DNA of 43,882 nucleotides from Myxococcota bacterium (lineage in GTDB: Bacteria > Myxococcota_A > UBA796 > JAJRTE01): positions 1 through 43,882 of the forward strand of contig JAJRTE010000009.1 of the NCBI GenBank assembly GCA_024278455.1. Reading direction: 5' to 3'. Numbering within the stretch: position 1 is the first letter of the stretch; each line of letters starts with the position of its first letter. A program made the position numbers and the translations under genes. Below are positions 1 to 8,171 of this stretch, one piece after another. Under the pieces are notes generated by a model. That model was not told the origin of the DNA, searched no databases, and worked only from the letters and a program-made list of their open reading frames with translations.

Positions 1-262
1 AGCGTCCATCTAACGTTCCATTCTACCCAATCTCCGTTTGTCCGGTATGACTCACTGTCGATGCACGGATACTTGGTCAGTCTAACCCCTTTCCCCCGTC
101 ATAGTCAAGGGATAGTCCAAGGAAAAATCACTTGTCCAGCATCGGGTTGCCGACTACCATAACATGGGCATTTCGGTGTTAGCGAGATTGTGTATAATCA
201 GGATGGTAATTGTGAATCGAGCCAAAAGAGAACTTGAGCGGTAGGTGGGGTTTGTTGAGCGC
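1..262. other. Non-coding edge downstream of larC
   Basis: I see no supported gene here. It is visibly richer in A+T than what follows. Frame 1 of the plus strand is open from the window edge to about base 162, but I recognise nothing in it, and it could be the tail of a gene outside the window. A TATAAT hexamer at 193-198 has no acceptable -35 and no gene downstream on that strand. No hairpin followed by a T run is evident after the larC stop. Confidence 0.4.
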
Positions 263-1690
263 TTACTTCTCGAGTGACGTTTCCTCCGGGTACCGGTCGC
301 CCCACCTGTCGAGTGCCTGCCGGGTGGCCTCCTGGTGTACCCTCTTGAGGGGGACGTCGTGAGTCCGTGCCGCCTCGAGGCAGTCTTCGAATTCGGGCAT
401 GACGTTTGTGATGCGCCGGCCATCCAGGCCCAGCTTGACGCGGATCGTTCCGAAGCGGGTATCCACGGCCTGGAGTCTGCGTGCGACGCAGGCCCGTTCC
501 ATCGTGTGGTGGCGCACGCCGAGCGTGGTGGTCTCCGAAAGGAGGATGCCGGTGAAACGCGGGCGCAAGTCCACCGGGCAGACGACCCGCACCAGAACGC
601 CGGGCCGCCCTTTCTTCATGATGAGCGGCGTCAAGGTGACGTCGAGTGCCCCGAGGTCGAGCAGGCGCCTGGTCAGTGGGTCGTAGAACTGTGGATTCAT
701 GTCGTCGATGTCGGCTTCGAGGACTGCCACCGGTTCGTGGGACAGGCCGGGCACCGCGCCGGTCGCTGCGGTGCCGAGCACCGCCCGAAGCAGGTTGGGC
801 GTGGTGCCTCCTTCGCGCCGCCCCAATCCGTAGCCGATACGCTCCGGAATCATGCTGGGAAGCTGCCCGAATCGGGTGGCGAGAGCCGAAACGATGGCAG
901 CACCGGTCGGGGTCACCATTTCGAACGGCAGCGTCGTTCCATGGACCGGGACGCCCTTCAACATCTCGAGGGTCGCGGGCGCCGGAAGCGGCAATGTGCC
1001 ATGCTGGCATTCGACCCTTCCGTGGCCCAACGGGAGCGGCGAGGAGTGGATCTCGTCGATGCCGAGAAGATACAGGGCGACAGCCACCCCGACGATATCC
1101 ACGATGGAATCCACGGCCCCGACCTCGTGGAATGTGACCTGGGCTTCGGGAATGCCGTGGACGCGCCCCTCGGCCTCGGCGAGTTTCTGGAAGATTTTGA
1201 GCGACGTGCGCTTGATCGGGGCCGGGAGGTCGCTGGACTCCAGAAGGTGCACGATGTTCCGGTGGGAGCGGTGGCCTCCTTTGCTTTCGAGATGGTCGTG
1301 CCGGTGCGGATGGGGCGAGTGGCCGGCCTGGGGCGCAGGGGCGGGGTTCCCGGCGGGGTCGCGTCGCGTGCCATCGCCGGCCCCGGTGCCACCGGCATAT
1401 AGGCGGGCGTCGCTCGAGGCCGAGGAGCGTTCGCCTGGGTCCTGGCGCTGGACGCCCTCGCCGGCTCCGCCACCATCCCGCGGGTCTCCTTGCCCTTCCA
1501 GTTCCACGACGAACCGTGTCCCGGCCATGGCTCCATCCCGCGCCTTCCAGCTTCGAAGCGTGAAGCCGTCCACCCCCAGGACGCCCAGGTGCTTCTCGAT
1601 GTCGGTGAGTCGAACACCCAGATCGAGCAGGGCCCCCATGGTCATGTCGCCGCTCAGACCAGAAAAACAGTCGAGGTAGAGTATTCTCAT
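263..1690 (-). CDS. larC: LarC, nickel insertion protein of the nickel-pincer cofactor pathway
   Basis: LarC (DUF111 family) is the CTP-dependent cyclometallase that inserts nickel into the pincer nucleotide used by lactate racemase and related enzymes. The protein is about 475 residues and starts MRILYLDCFSGLSGDM, a typical LarC opening; the reading frame is open further upstream, but that part is only a shadow of larB. It contains the conserved HEVGAVDSIVDI segment and, in the C-terminal half, EADIDDMNPQ. Between roughly residues 70 and 130 lies a low-similarity, Gly/Arg-rich stretch ending in a His-rich run (HSPHPHRHDH). The family has a His-rich segment there, but this one looks expanded. 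It is the last gene of the operon, 32 bp after larB. In Lactobacillus larC is split by a programmed frameshift; here it is one uninterrupted frame. No larA or larE lies in the window, so the client enzyme is unknown. Confidence 0.93.
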   Translation of the reverse strand: MRILYLDCFSGLSGDMTMGALLDLGVRLTDIEKHLGVLGVDGFTLRSWKARDGAMAGTRFVVELEGQGDPRDGGGAGEGVQRQDPGERSSASSDARLYAGGTGAGDGTRRDPAGNPAPAPQAGHSPHPHRHDHLESKGGHRSHRNIVHLLESSDLPAPIKRTSLKIFQKLAEAEGRVHGIPEAQVTFHEVGAVDSIVDIVGVAVALYLLGIDEIHSSPLPLGHGRVECQHGTLPLPAPATLEMLKGVPVHGTTLPFEMVTPTGAAIVSALATRFGQLPSMIPERIGYGLGRREGGTTPNLLRAVLGTAATGAVPGLSHEPVAVLEADIDDMNPQFYDPLTRRLLDLGALDVTLTPLIMKKGRPGVLVRVVCPVDLRPRFTGILLSETTTLGVRHHTMERACVARRLQAVDTRFGTIRVKLGLDGRRITNVMPEFEDCLEAARTHDVPLKRVHQEATRQALDRWGDRYPEETSLEK

Positions 1691-1722
1691 GATATCCGCC
1701 GCCCGATGTGTGCCGGCATGGC

Positions 1723-2475
1723 TCACGCTTGGTTGATGAGAGTGGCCGCGTAGGCCGCGCCGAACCCGTTGTCGATATTGACGACCGTCACGCCGGCCGC
1801 GCATGAATTCAACATGGCCAGGAGGGCCGCCAGGCCGCCGAAGCTGGCCCCGTAGCCCACGCTGGTAGGCACCGCGATGACCGGGCGATCGACCAGGCCT
1901 GCCACGACGCTCGGCAACGCACCTTCCATCCCGGCGATCACCACCAGCACGCTCGCCGCCCGCAACTGGGCGAGGCGGTGGACCAGCCGGTGGAGACCGG
2001 CCACGCCCACGTCGGCAATCCGCACGACCTGGTTGCCGAATTCCTCGGCTGCCACGGCCGCCTCTTCGGCCACGACCCGATCGGATGTGCCTGCTGTGAC
2101 AATGGTGATGGGACCCCGTCCGCGCGTCGTGACAGGGCGGGCGCGCCATGCCACGATTCGGGCCACGTCGTGGTAGGTCGCATCCGGCAGCGCCTCGAGC
2201 ACTCGAGCCGCCGCTTCCGGGGGCACCCGGGTCGCCAGGGCGTTGTCGCCTCGAGCGTGGATGCGTGCGAGGATTTCGGCTATCTGCCCGGCCGTCTTGC
2301 CAGTACCGAACACGACCTCGGGGAACCCGCGCCGCAACGCCCTGTGGTGATCCAGCACCGCGTATCCCAGGTCCTCCTCACCGGGAGATGCCCGCAGCAC
2401 GTCCAGCGCGTGCTCGACCGTTGTTTCTCCGCGCTCGAGCTGCTCGAGCAGCCGCCTGATATCCTGTTTTCTCAT
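1723..2475 (-). CDS. larB: LarB, pyridinium-3,5-biscarboxylate mononucleotide synthase
   Basis: LarB carboxylates nicotinic acid adenine dinucleotide at C5 and releases AMP, the first step of nickel-pincer cofactor synthesis. The fold is related to PurE. The 250-residue protein begins [17 protein letters not shown] and has the expected LarB features: the VVFGTGKT segment, TAGTSD, then the PurE-like region with [23 protein letters not shown] and NIDNGFGAA near the C-terminus. The start at 2475 is chosen because its ATG overlaps the TGA of the preceding gene (ATGA), the usual signature of translational coupling. LarC follows after 32 bp, so LarB and LarC are almost certainly co-expressed. Length and composition are ordinary for the family, and I am confident of the identity. 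Confidence 0.94.
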   Translation of the reverse strand: MRKQDIRRLLEQLERGETTVEHALDVLRASPGEEDLGYAVLDHHRALRRGFPEVVFGTGKTAGQIAEILARIHARGDNALATRVPPEAAARVLEALPDATYHDVARIVAWRARPVTTRGRGPITIVTAGTSDRVVAEEAAVAAEEFGNQVVRIADVGVAGLHRLVHRLAQLRAASVLVVIAGMEGALPSVVAGLVDRPVIAVPTSVGYGASFGGLAALLAMLNSCAAGVTVVNIDNGFGAAYAATLINQA

Positions 2476-2864
2476 GTCGTCCTTGTTTCCGGAGCCTCTT
2501 CGTGGCGTCGTTCGAGATCGGACGACGCCTCGTTCTCCGCTCTCGGCCGGTCTGTCCGCCGGGTCGATGCCTCGTGAAGCCCTCCAGGGGGGCCGAAGCG
2601 TTTCTCCAACTCCGACTCGATGCCGGACCTTATGACAGATTTGAACAGCGACGCTCTTAGCCCGAGGTCCACGTCGATATCGAGTTCCGTGGGCGTCAGC
2701 ACGGCTCGAGCCTCGAAGTCCCGCCCCGAAAGATACAACGTGTCGCCCTTCCACCTGCTCGATGCAGCGAAGCGGTGACGAAACGCCTCGAACAACTCAT
2801 CGACCCGCGACCGGGCGGTCTCGATGGGCAACGCGTGGTGTCGCTTCATCGTGATCTTTGCCAT
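2472..2864 (-). CDS. Polyhydroxyalkanoate-granule system family protein (PHA_gran_rgn-like)
   Basis: The protein has 130 residues. Its first 90 match the pattern of the small family annotated as polyhydroxyalkanoic acid system protein (PHA_gran_rgn): an opening of MAKITMKRHHALPIETAR, an amphipathic helix, a WKGDTLYLSGRDFEA strand pair, and a C-terminal helix. The last 35 residues are charged and probably disordered. The role of the family is not established; homologues often sit near PHA genes, but none is visible here. The start at 2864 has GAGG seven bases upstream. The gene overlaps the end of the upstream pseudouridine synthase by 68 bp and its stop overlaps the larB start, so it is firmly inside this operon. 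Assignment is from sequence pattern only. Confidence 0.68.
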   Translation of the reverse strand: MAKITMKRHHALPIETARSRVDELFEAFRHRFAASSRWKGDTLYLSGRDFEARAVLTPTELDIDVDLGLRASLFKSVIRSGIESELEKRFGPPGGLHEASTRRTDRPRAENEASSDLERRHEEAPETRTT

Positions 2865-3840
2865 GGTATGCCTCATTTTGCCCGCCACCCGGGTGGTGGA
2901 CCTCCGCCGGTTCGTGCGGTACCCGCAGCCCCACAACCTCGAGCCAGGTCTCAAGGGCCGGCGGCAGCGGGGCCGAGACCTGGACCGGGACGCCCGTGAC
3001 CGGGTGGACGAAATCGAGCACCCAGGCGTGGAGGGCTATCTCTCGACCGCCGGGAAGGCGGTTTCGCGCTCCGTAGCGCACGTCGCCGGCGACGGGGAAT
3101 CCCTCGAATGCCAGTTGCGCCCGGACCTGGTGGGTGCGCCCGGTCTCGAGGGTGGCCAGCAAGAGGCTGTGTCCCGCTCCTTGGGCCAGTCTCCGGAAAC
3201 GGGTGATTGCCTTCCGTTCGCCGCCTCGAGGTGCGCCAATGGCAGGCCTCGCGCACACACGGAGCAGCGAATGCCCCTGACCGTGGCCGGCGGGCGCCAG
3301 GTAGTGCGCCAGGGATCCTTCGGTCGCACACGCGCCCTCGACTGCCACCAGGTACTGCCTCCGAGTCGCGTGGTCCGCCATCTGCGCGGAGAGCCCGGCG
3401 GCCGCCTTCCTGGTCAGCGCCAGGGCCACCGCTCCAGACGCGGGTCGATCCAACCGGTGGACGACTCGAGGTCTCTCTCGACCTCGCCCGATGAGCGTGT
3501 GCACGGCTTCGACCAGGGTGCCGCAGTCCGAGGCCACCGTCGCCTGCACAGGCACGCCAGGTGGCTTGTTGACCACGACCAGGTGGGCGTCGTGGAACAA
3601 CACCTCGAGCGATGGAACCGGCGTTGGTGTATCAGGGCTGGAAAAATGGCAGCAGATATCGTCACCAGCCCGCACGATGCGAGAGGCGATCTTGACGCGC
3701 CGGCCATTCAGGTATACAGCCCCTTGCTGGAGGAGCGCTCGAGCCTTGCGGCGCGACATCACGCCGGTGGCGGCCAGGCAACGGTCCAGCCGGCTGCCTT
3801 CTTGGTCCTCGCGGGCGATGAACCGGTATTCCTGCCCCAA
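2797..3840 (-). CDS. RluA-family pseudouridine synthase with N-terminal S4 domain
   Basis: This enzyme isomerises uridine to pseudouridine in structured RNA. An S4 RNA-binding domain occupies about residues 14-65 (RLDRCLAATGVMSRRKAR, then VYLNGRRVK). The catalytic domain follows, with the signature VVHRLDRPASGAV around residue 131, where Asp131 is the predicted nucleophile, and the later motif GRTHQVRAQL followed by VAGDVRYG. Total length is about 347 residues. The RNA target (23S rRNA, tRNA or other) cannot be told from sequence. The start is a TTG at 3840 supported by AAGGAG seven bases upstream; no nearby ATG gives a better site. It is the first gene of the operon leading to larB and larC, with a possible sigma-70 promoter 70-100 bp upstream. 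A functional link to nickel cofactor synthesis is not obvious. Confidence 0.9.
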   Translation of the reverse strand: MGQEYRFIAREDQEGSRLDRCLAATGVMSRRKARALLQQGAVYLNGRRVKIASRIVRAGDDICCHFSSPDTPTPVPSLEVLFHDAHLVVVNKPPGVPVQATVASDCGTLVEAVHTLIGRGRERPRVVHRLDRPASGAVALALTRKAAAGLSAQMADHATRRQYLVAVEGACATEGSLAHYLAPAGHGQGHSLLRVCARPAIGAPRGGERKAITRFRRLAQGAGHSLLLATLETGRTHQVRAQLAFEGFPVAGDVRYGARNRLPGGREIALHAWVLDFVHPVTGVPVQVSAPLPPALETWLEVVGLRVPHEPAEVHHPGGGQNEAYHGKDHDEATPRVAHRDRPVAGR

Positions 3841-3908
3841 CGTGCCTCTCCTTCGAGCCGATCATGGCCGATCGGTCCGTTGGTTGTCTCTTTCGCGTCG
3901 TCTCACGG

Positions 3909-3937
3909 TAGATAGTCGATATCGCAGGCCAAGTCAA
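3909..3937 (-). promoter_or_regulatory. Possible sigma-70 promoter for the rluA-like / larBC operon
   Basis: On the minus strand TTGACT (3937-3932) is followed after exactly 17 bases by TATCTA (3914-3909), about 70 bp before the TTG start. The -35 box matches five of six consensus bases and the -10 box only three, so this is a weak call. Confidence 0.32.
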
Positions 3938-4080
3938 TCGACGGCCCCCGGCGAGCGGCTGGTCGTCCCTGGAGCGGGGATGTTCTGGGTGATGGGGTGA
4001 GGATCAGCCCGTCATGCGCAGTCTTGTTCTCAACGAGCAGCCAACTATCTATTTCACGTGACATCACGAACTGGTAACCA

Positions 4081-4872
4081 TCAGAACAGGCCAATCGCCA
4101 ACCGGAATGCGATCAACAGGACGACGAAGCCGAATAGCCGCTTGAGCCGGCCCTTGTCCGCAGACACAGATATTCTGCTCCCCAACAGGCCTCCGGCCAC
4201 GGCCGCGACCGCCAGCACGGTTCCCGTTCGCCACTGCACTACCCCGTGGAGTGCGTGGCCTGCGAGTCCCGAAGTAGCAGTCACTGCCACCATTGCGGTC
4301 GAAGTAGCGACCGCGACGTCCATCGGGACACCGCACAGAAGTACCATGATGGGAAGCTTGATGATGCCACCCGTTATCCCGATCATGCCGGAAAGGATCC
4401 CGACAAGAGCGGTGGCCGTAAGCACGAGCGGCAGGTTGACCGAGTATGCCACATCGTTGAAACGCCGGTGCCAGTGCCACCATCCCGTTGGCAATGCCCT
4501 GGCATTGGCTTGACCCGAGCTGCGTCTCGTCATCAAGGTTCCCGCGACGACGAGAACTCCGGCCAATGTGGCTTGCAGGGCAGCCTCGGGAACGCGTGCG
4601 CTGAGATAGCCCCCGACAAAGGCCATCACATCGGTGGGCGGGTCGATGACGAGTGCCAGTTTCCAATCCACCTTGCGGCTTCGCCAGAAAGTGAACAACG
4701 CTGCTGCCGATGTCGCCACGATCAGAATCAGGCTGATGGGGGGAGCTTGTTTGATTGAGAACCCGGCAAACAAGAGGACCGGGACATACAGGATTCCCCC
4801 GCCCATCCCGATCATCGAAAAGACGGTCGATATGACAAAAAACACAAGGGCAAGGAGAAGCAGTTGTGCCAT
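4081..4872 (-). CDS. TSUP-family (TauE/SafE) membrane permease
   Basis: This 263-residue integral membrane protein has the two-fold repeat typical of the TauE/SafE (TSUP) family. The N-terminal half begins with a hydrophobic helix and SMIGMGGGILYVPVLL. The C-terminal half repeats the pattern with LSGMIGITGGIIKLPIMVL. About eight membrane segments are visible. TSUP proteins move small anions such as sulfite, sulfoacetate or thiosulfate; the substrate here is unknown. It starts six bases after the fmdE-like stop and closes the arsenic-type operon, so a role in handling an arsenic or sulfur oxyanion is a reasonable guess but not shown. The long polar loop between the halves (around residues 115-140, with WWHWHRRF) is unusual in its aromatic and His content. 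No terminator is obvious downstream. Confidence 0.87.
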   Translation of the reverse strand: MAQLLLLALVFFVISTVFSMIGMGGGILYVPVLLFAGFSIKQAPPISLILIVATSAAALFTFWRSRKVDWKLALVIDPPTDVMAFVGGYLSARVPEAALQATLAGVLVVAGTLMTRRSSGQANARALPTGWWHWHRRFNDVAYSVNLPLVLTATALVGILSGMIGITGGIIKLPIMVLLCGVPMDVAVATSTAMVAVTATSGLAGHALHGVVQWRTGTVLAVAAVAGGLLGSRISVSADKGRLKRLFGFVVLLIAFRLAIGLF

Positions 4873-4878
4873 GATGAA

Positions 4879-5490
4879 TCAGTTGCCTTTTTCTGTCGCG
4901 CGGTTGCACCCGAGACAGACACGTCCCGCTACTCCTTCCTCCAGTTTGTCCACAAAAACCATCTCACCGCATCTCGCGCACGGAGCCACATCGAAAACGC
5001 CCTTCTTTCGAGCGAAGTCGAACGGTACCACCGGGCCGACGAGGAGAAACGTTTTCTCCGGCAAGGACAGGACCTTTTCGATCAGGGGATCGGCGATGTC
5101 CGGTGGAATATCTTGCGGCAAAACCCCCCGCTTGCGCTGCTCGACAAAGGGAGATTGCAGCATGCGGGAGAAGAATTCCGGGGCGAGCGAGACGCGGACC
5201 GCGCTCTTGCTCTTCACGTCGACAAGCGTGAATGCCATCTTGTTGTAGTAGAGTTTCTCGATGTTCGATTTGCCATAGGTACACCCCGTGGCCACCATGA
5301 CGCCGTCGAGGAAACAGCCTGCGGCATGTCCCTTCCCCGTCTCCGAGATGACGTGCAGTTCCTTGTCGATCGAACGCTCGACGCCAAGGATTCTCATGGC
5401 GGCAATCGCCGCACGCAGCCCCAGTGGCATGGCCGGGCACCTGTGACCGTGGAAGGTGAAACCTGTTGCCAATAGTTCTTTGATCTCCAT
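4879..5490 (-). CDS. FmdE-family protein with C-terminal zinc ribbon
   Basis: FmdE-domain proteins are named after subunit E of formylmethanofuran dehydrogenase but are widespread in bacteria without methanogenesis; their biochemical role is unclear. The 203-residue protein opens with [18 protein letters not shown], the characteristic HGHxCP motif likely to bind a metal, and has [19 protein letters not shown] further on, also typical. The C-terminus carries a CxxC...CxxC zinc ribbon (CARC and CLGC, about residues 172-195). The start at 5490 is the ATG giving the conserved N-terminus; the open frame upstream is a shadow of acr3. It lies 29 bp after acr3 and 6 bp before the TSUP gene, so all three are probably one transcript under ArsR control. 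I see no molybdenum enzyme genes nearby. A link to arsenic is inferred from position only. Confidence 0.88.
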   Translation of the reverse strand: MEIKELLATGFTFHGHRCPAMPLGLRAAIAAMRILGVERSIDKELHVISETGKGHAAGCFLDGVMVATGCTYGKSNIEKLYYNKMAFTLVDVKSKSAVRVSLAPEFFSRMLQSPFVEQRKRGVLPQDIPPDIADPLIEKVLSLPEKTFLLVGPVVPFDFARKKGVFDVAPCARCGEMVFVDKLEEGVAGRVCLGCNRATEKGN

Positions 5491-5519
5491 GAGAGGGCTT
5501 TTCTTGTGTGGGTGTTGGT

Positions 5520-6734
5520 CTACGAAGCCAGGGTGTTCCCTGGACCGGAACCCCTGAACCATTCCGGGGTGCGCAGACAGATCTTCACGAGCATCAGCAT
5601 GACGGGCACTTCTATGAGCACACCGACCACGGTCGCAAGAGCGGCCCCCGACGACAGGCCGAACAGCATCGTCGCGGTGGCGATGGCGACTTCGAAGTGG
5701 TTGGATGCGCCTATCATCGCCGAAGGGGCCGCGTCTTCGTAGGAAAGCCCGAGTAGCCGCGCCAGGCCGTAGCCGAGCCAGAATATCAGGTTGGTCTGGA
5801 TGAATAGTGGGATGGCTATCCAGAGGATAGTGAGGGGGTTGGACAGGATTACATCGCCCTTGAACGAGAAGAGGAGCACCAGCGTCGCCAGCAGGGCGGT
5901 GACGGTGATTGGCGTGAGGATGTGCAGAAACCTCTCCTTGAACCAATCTTCCCCCTTGACGCGGATGACGAGCACCCTCGTCGCGTAGCCCGCGAGAAGG
6001 GGTAAGGCCACGTAGATGCCAATGGACAGAAGCAGTGCCTGCCACGGTACCGGGAGCCGCCCGACGCCGAGCAGGAACCCCCCGAGCGGGCCGTACAGAA
6101 AAAGCATCGCCAGTGAGTTCATGGCCACCATGACCAGCGTGTGGCCGTCATTCCCCCTGGCGAGGTATCCCCACACCAGGACCATCGCCGTGCACGGGGC
6201 GATTCCCAGAAGGATGCAGCCCGCAAGGTAGGAACGCCAAAGAGGCACCTCGAGCATCTTGATCCCGCCGGCCAGAACGACTTTGCCCACCCCATACTCG
6301 GCACCCACGGCCAGGTTCTGCCCCAAGGGCATCTTCACGTAGTCGACAGCCTCCGGACCGATGAGCCCCCGGAACAGGAACCCGAGGAAAAACAGGGAAA
6401 TCGCGTACATCGTGAAAGGCTTGACCATCCAGTTTATGAAAAGCGTCAGCCCGACAGGCTTCGCGTTCCTGCCTGCCTTGAGTACCTCGGCGAAATCGAT
6501 CTTCACCATGATTGGGTACATCATGAAGAAGAGGCAGACGGCGATGGGGATGGATACCACGGGAGCCTCGCCCACGTTGATGGCGAACCCGTCGAGCCAC
6601 CGGGCCATTCCCGGGGCGACCTTGCCCAGGAAGATACCGGCAACGATACACAAGACCACCCAGACCGTCAGGTATCGCTCGAAAAAGCCCAAACCCCTGG
6701 CTTCCCCACGACCTTCGGCAACCATTCCTTTCAT
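5520..6734 (-). CDS. acr3: ACR3-family arsenite efflux permease
   Basis: ACR3 proteins export arsenite (some also antimonite) across the inner membrane using the proton motive force. The 404-residue protein has about ten membrane helices. Two family-diagnostic segments are present: [14 protein letters not shown], containing the conserved Cys of helix 4, and [14 protein letters not shown], containing the conserved Glu of helix 9. The start at 6734 is preferred because GGGGAGGGG lies a few bases upstream; an in-frame upstream start at 6836 would only read through the arsC remnant. arsR lies 130 bp upstream with a decayed arsC between, and fmdE-like and TSUP genes follow closely. Expression is probably derepressed by arsenite through ArsR. 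The operon is poor in the CTCGAG word that marks the rest of the window, which suggests acquisition by transfer. Confidence 0.95.
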   Translation of the reverse strand: MKGMVAEGRGEARGLGFFERYLTVWVVLCIVAGIFLGKVAPGMARWLDGFAINVGEAPVVSIPIAVCLFFMMYPIMVKIDFAEVLKAGRNAKPVGLTLFINWMVKPFTMYAISLFFLGFLFRGLIGPEAVDYVKMPLGQNLAVGAEYGVGKVVLAGGIKMLEVPLWRSYLAGCILLGIAPCTAMVLVWGYLARGNDGHTLVMVAMNSLAMLFLYGPLGGFLLGVGRLPVPWQALLLSIGIYVALPLLAGYATRVLVIRVKGEDWFKERFLHILTPITVTALLATLVLLFSFKGDVILSNPLTILWIAIPLFIQTNLIFWLGYGLARLLGLSYEDAAPSAMIGASNHFEVAIATATMLFGLSSGAALATVVGVLIEVPVMLMLVKICLRTPEWFRGSGPGNTLAS

Positions 6735-6862
6735 GTCCCCTCCCCAGGGTGCTCGGTTCCACACCGGCAGAGTACGGCTCGATAATGTCGCCCACCAAGG
6801 TCTCGTGCCCAGCCTTCCGCCATCTGGCCGGGACACGAGTTGCCGGTGCAGAGGAACAAATC
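6735..6862 (-). pseudogene. Remnant of arsC (low-molecular-weight phosphatase-type arsenate reductase)
   Basis: The gap between arsR and acr3 is not empty. On the minus strand one frame reads [20 protein letters not shown], clearly the N-terminal P-loop region of a thioredoxin-coupled ArsC (functional enzymes read CTGNSCRSQMAEG). The catalytic P-loop Arg is replaced by Pro and the Ser after it by Gly. About five codons later the homology jumps by one base to a second frame, which continues [19 protein letters not shown], the next conserved ArsC block. A single extra G in the run GGTGGGC would explain the shift. The rest of the roughly 140-residue protein is missing and the remnant runs straight into the acr3 ribosome binding site. 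It therefore has a frameshift, a lost active-site residue and a truncation. A functional arsenate reductase would have to be elsewhere. Confidence 0.85.
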
Positions 6863-6864
6863 CC

Positions 6865-7230
6865 TCAATTCTTCCTCAGAACGCTGCAAAGTACTTCCTT
6901 GTCGATATCGAGGATCTCTCTCAGACGTTGCCGGTCCTCACGGGCACGGTCGCTCGTTCCCACAGACTCGACAACCCATTCCAGGGCTCGGCGAACCATC
7001 GGCGGAGCGCCTTCGCGCGCAAGAGAATAGTAGGCCCAACGGCCATCCTTTCGGAGGGTTACCAGCCCCGCCTGCTTGAGGATCGCTACATGCTTGGAGA
7101 CCGTGGAAGGTGCAAGAGCCAGTAGTTCGACCACCTGGCAGACACAAAGTTCCCCATCTCGAAGGGCCAGGAGAATCCGCACGCGGCCTTCGTCCGAGAG
7201 CGCCTTGGTTATGGCGAGGAAGGCATTCAT
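6865..7230 (-). CDS. arsR: ArsR-family metalloid-responsive repressor
   Basis: This 121-residue ArsR/SmtB winged-helix repressor is the first gene of the operon. It opens [20 protein letters not shown], the usual start of the dimerisation and first helices. The sensing motif ELCVCQ places Cys29 and Cys31 in the helix that binds As(III) in classical ArsR (ELCVCDL). The recognition helix region is [18 protein letters not shown], followed by the wing ([11 protein letters not shown]). The start at 7230 was chosen from this conserved N-terminus; the open frame continues upstream but passes through the promoter and so is not translated. A perfect consensus promoter with an overlapping 21-bp imperfect palindrome lies immediately upstream, consistent with autorepression. 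Loss of repression on arsenite binding would turn on acr3, fmdE-like and TSUP genes. Confidence 0.94.
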   Translation of the reverse strand: MNAFLAITKALSDEGRVRILLALRDGELCVCQVVELLALAPSTVSKHVAILKQAGLVTLRKDGRWAYYSLAREGAPPMVRRALEWVVESVGTSDRAREDRQRLREILDIDKEVLCSVLRKN

Positions 7231-7254
7231 TTGACCACCCCATTTCGTCAGATG

Positions 7255-7275
7255 GCGAATTATAAAATCATACGC
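7255..7275. promoter_or_regulatory. Candidate ArsR operator (imperfect palindrome)
   Basis: The 21-bp element has arms GCGAAT and ATACGC; 8 of 10 base pairs around the central base are symmetric. It completely covers the -10 hexamer of the arsR promoter, which is where an ArsR dimer would block RNA polymerase. Binding is inferred, not shown. Confidence 0.6.
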
Positions 7276-7287
7276 TGCGCATGTCAA
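7259..7287 (-). promoter_or_regulatory. Perfect-consensus sigma-70 promoter of the ars operon
   Basis: On the minus strand TTGACA (7287-7282) and TATAAT (7264-7259) both match the consensus at all six bases, separated by exactly 17 bases. The predicted transcription start is about 20 bp before the arsR ATG. Such a strong core promoter is typical of a tightly repressed, transferred resistance operon. Confidence 0.9.
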
Positions 7288-7475
7288 ACCGAATTCCCAG
7301 GACGTTGACGTATGCCATGCCATCGCGCAAGAGGGGGGGGCGAGCCGGCGGGGGCGAACCGGCGGAGCAGGTTGGCGGCGAAAGTGCGGCGGCGGAGCCT
7401 GCCTGGTGCACCGCGCCGTCCGTCCGGCCAGGAGCGCCGGTCTTTCGCTTATGTCCACCTGCCAGGACGGGGGGG

Positions 7476-8171
7476 TTATTCCGCCAGCCGTCTCACCAGG
7501 GCTTGACTCTCCTGCACGCGGGCCTCGAGTTCTTCCCGGTCATCCACTGCCTTGGCCAGAGTCCTCTCGAGATCGTTGAGTTGGGCCACGAACTTCTCCA
7601 GGTCGTACTTCTTCGCGCCTTGTCCGCCGGCGGCCTCGAGGAGCTTCATTCGAGCGAGTTCCCGGGCGGCGGCCGCGGCGTCGAGCTTGCATGACGCCGC
7701 ATGGATCCTGGCCTCGGCCAGGTCCAGCCTGTTCTCGGCGAGCGTGACCCGGGCCTCGCCGGCCTCGAGGGCGCGTTCTCGTTCCTCGAGCAGCTTCTCG
7801 GCCCGTTCGAGCCGCTGGTCATCCTTGTTGGTTTTTGCTGCATCGACTTCGGCGATTGCCGCCTTCCGGTTGGATTTCAGGCCCTTGAGAGCCTTCTTGG
7901 CTGCCTTGATCTCCGCCTTGGCCTCTGCCTCGGCGGGGACGACCCGGTAGTACTGGACTCGAGCGATAAGGACCGCGTGTTCAGTTTCCTGGAGGGTTAC
8001 GAGGTCGGCATCGTTGATCTCGACCAGGGCCGTGTCTGGCACGGTGTACTTGATGTCCTGTGCCGTGGCTTCGTCGGCCGAAAAGGCGGCTCCGGCCAAG
8101 GCGCAGGAGAGAAGCCATGCGGCCAGCAGGCGTTGTTTGCTGCCGCCCAGGGGCATTGTCTCGATACCCAT
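7476..8171 (-). CDS. Secreted coiled-coil protein of unknown function
   Basis: I do not recognise this protein. About 231 residues long, it starts with a signal peptide (basic segment, then LLAAWLLSCALAGAAFSADEA), followed by a short region of possible beta structure (TVPDTALVEINDADLVTLQE) and then about 140 residues of Ala/Glu/Lys/Arg-rich sequence with heptad-like spacing, typical of a long coiled coil. It should be periplasmic or envelope-associated. Two in-frame ATGs are possible: 8177 is only two bases from the Shine-Dalgarno AAGGAG, whereas 8171 is at good distance, so 8171 is preferred. The 245 bp between its stop and arsR hold G-rich low-complexity sequence plus the arsR promoter. It lies downstream of the Kazal gene on the same strand but 209 bp away, so it may have its own promoter. 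Confidence 0.75.
   Translation of the reverse strand: MGIETMPLGGSKQRLLAAWLLSCALAGAAFSADEATAQDIKYTVPDTALVEINDADLVTLQETEHAVLIARVQYYRVVPAEAEAKAEIKAAKKALKGLKSNRKAAIAEVDAAKTNKDDQRLERAEKLLEERERALEAGEARVTLAENRLDLAEARIHAASCKLDAAAAARELARMKLLEAAGGQGAKKYDLEKFVAQLNDLERTLAKAVDDREELEARVQESQALVRRLAE

Noticed and set aside
193..198. TATAAT hexamer at the left edge
   Set aside because: No usable -35 at 16-18 bp and no plus-strand gene follows.
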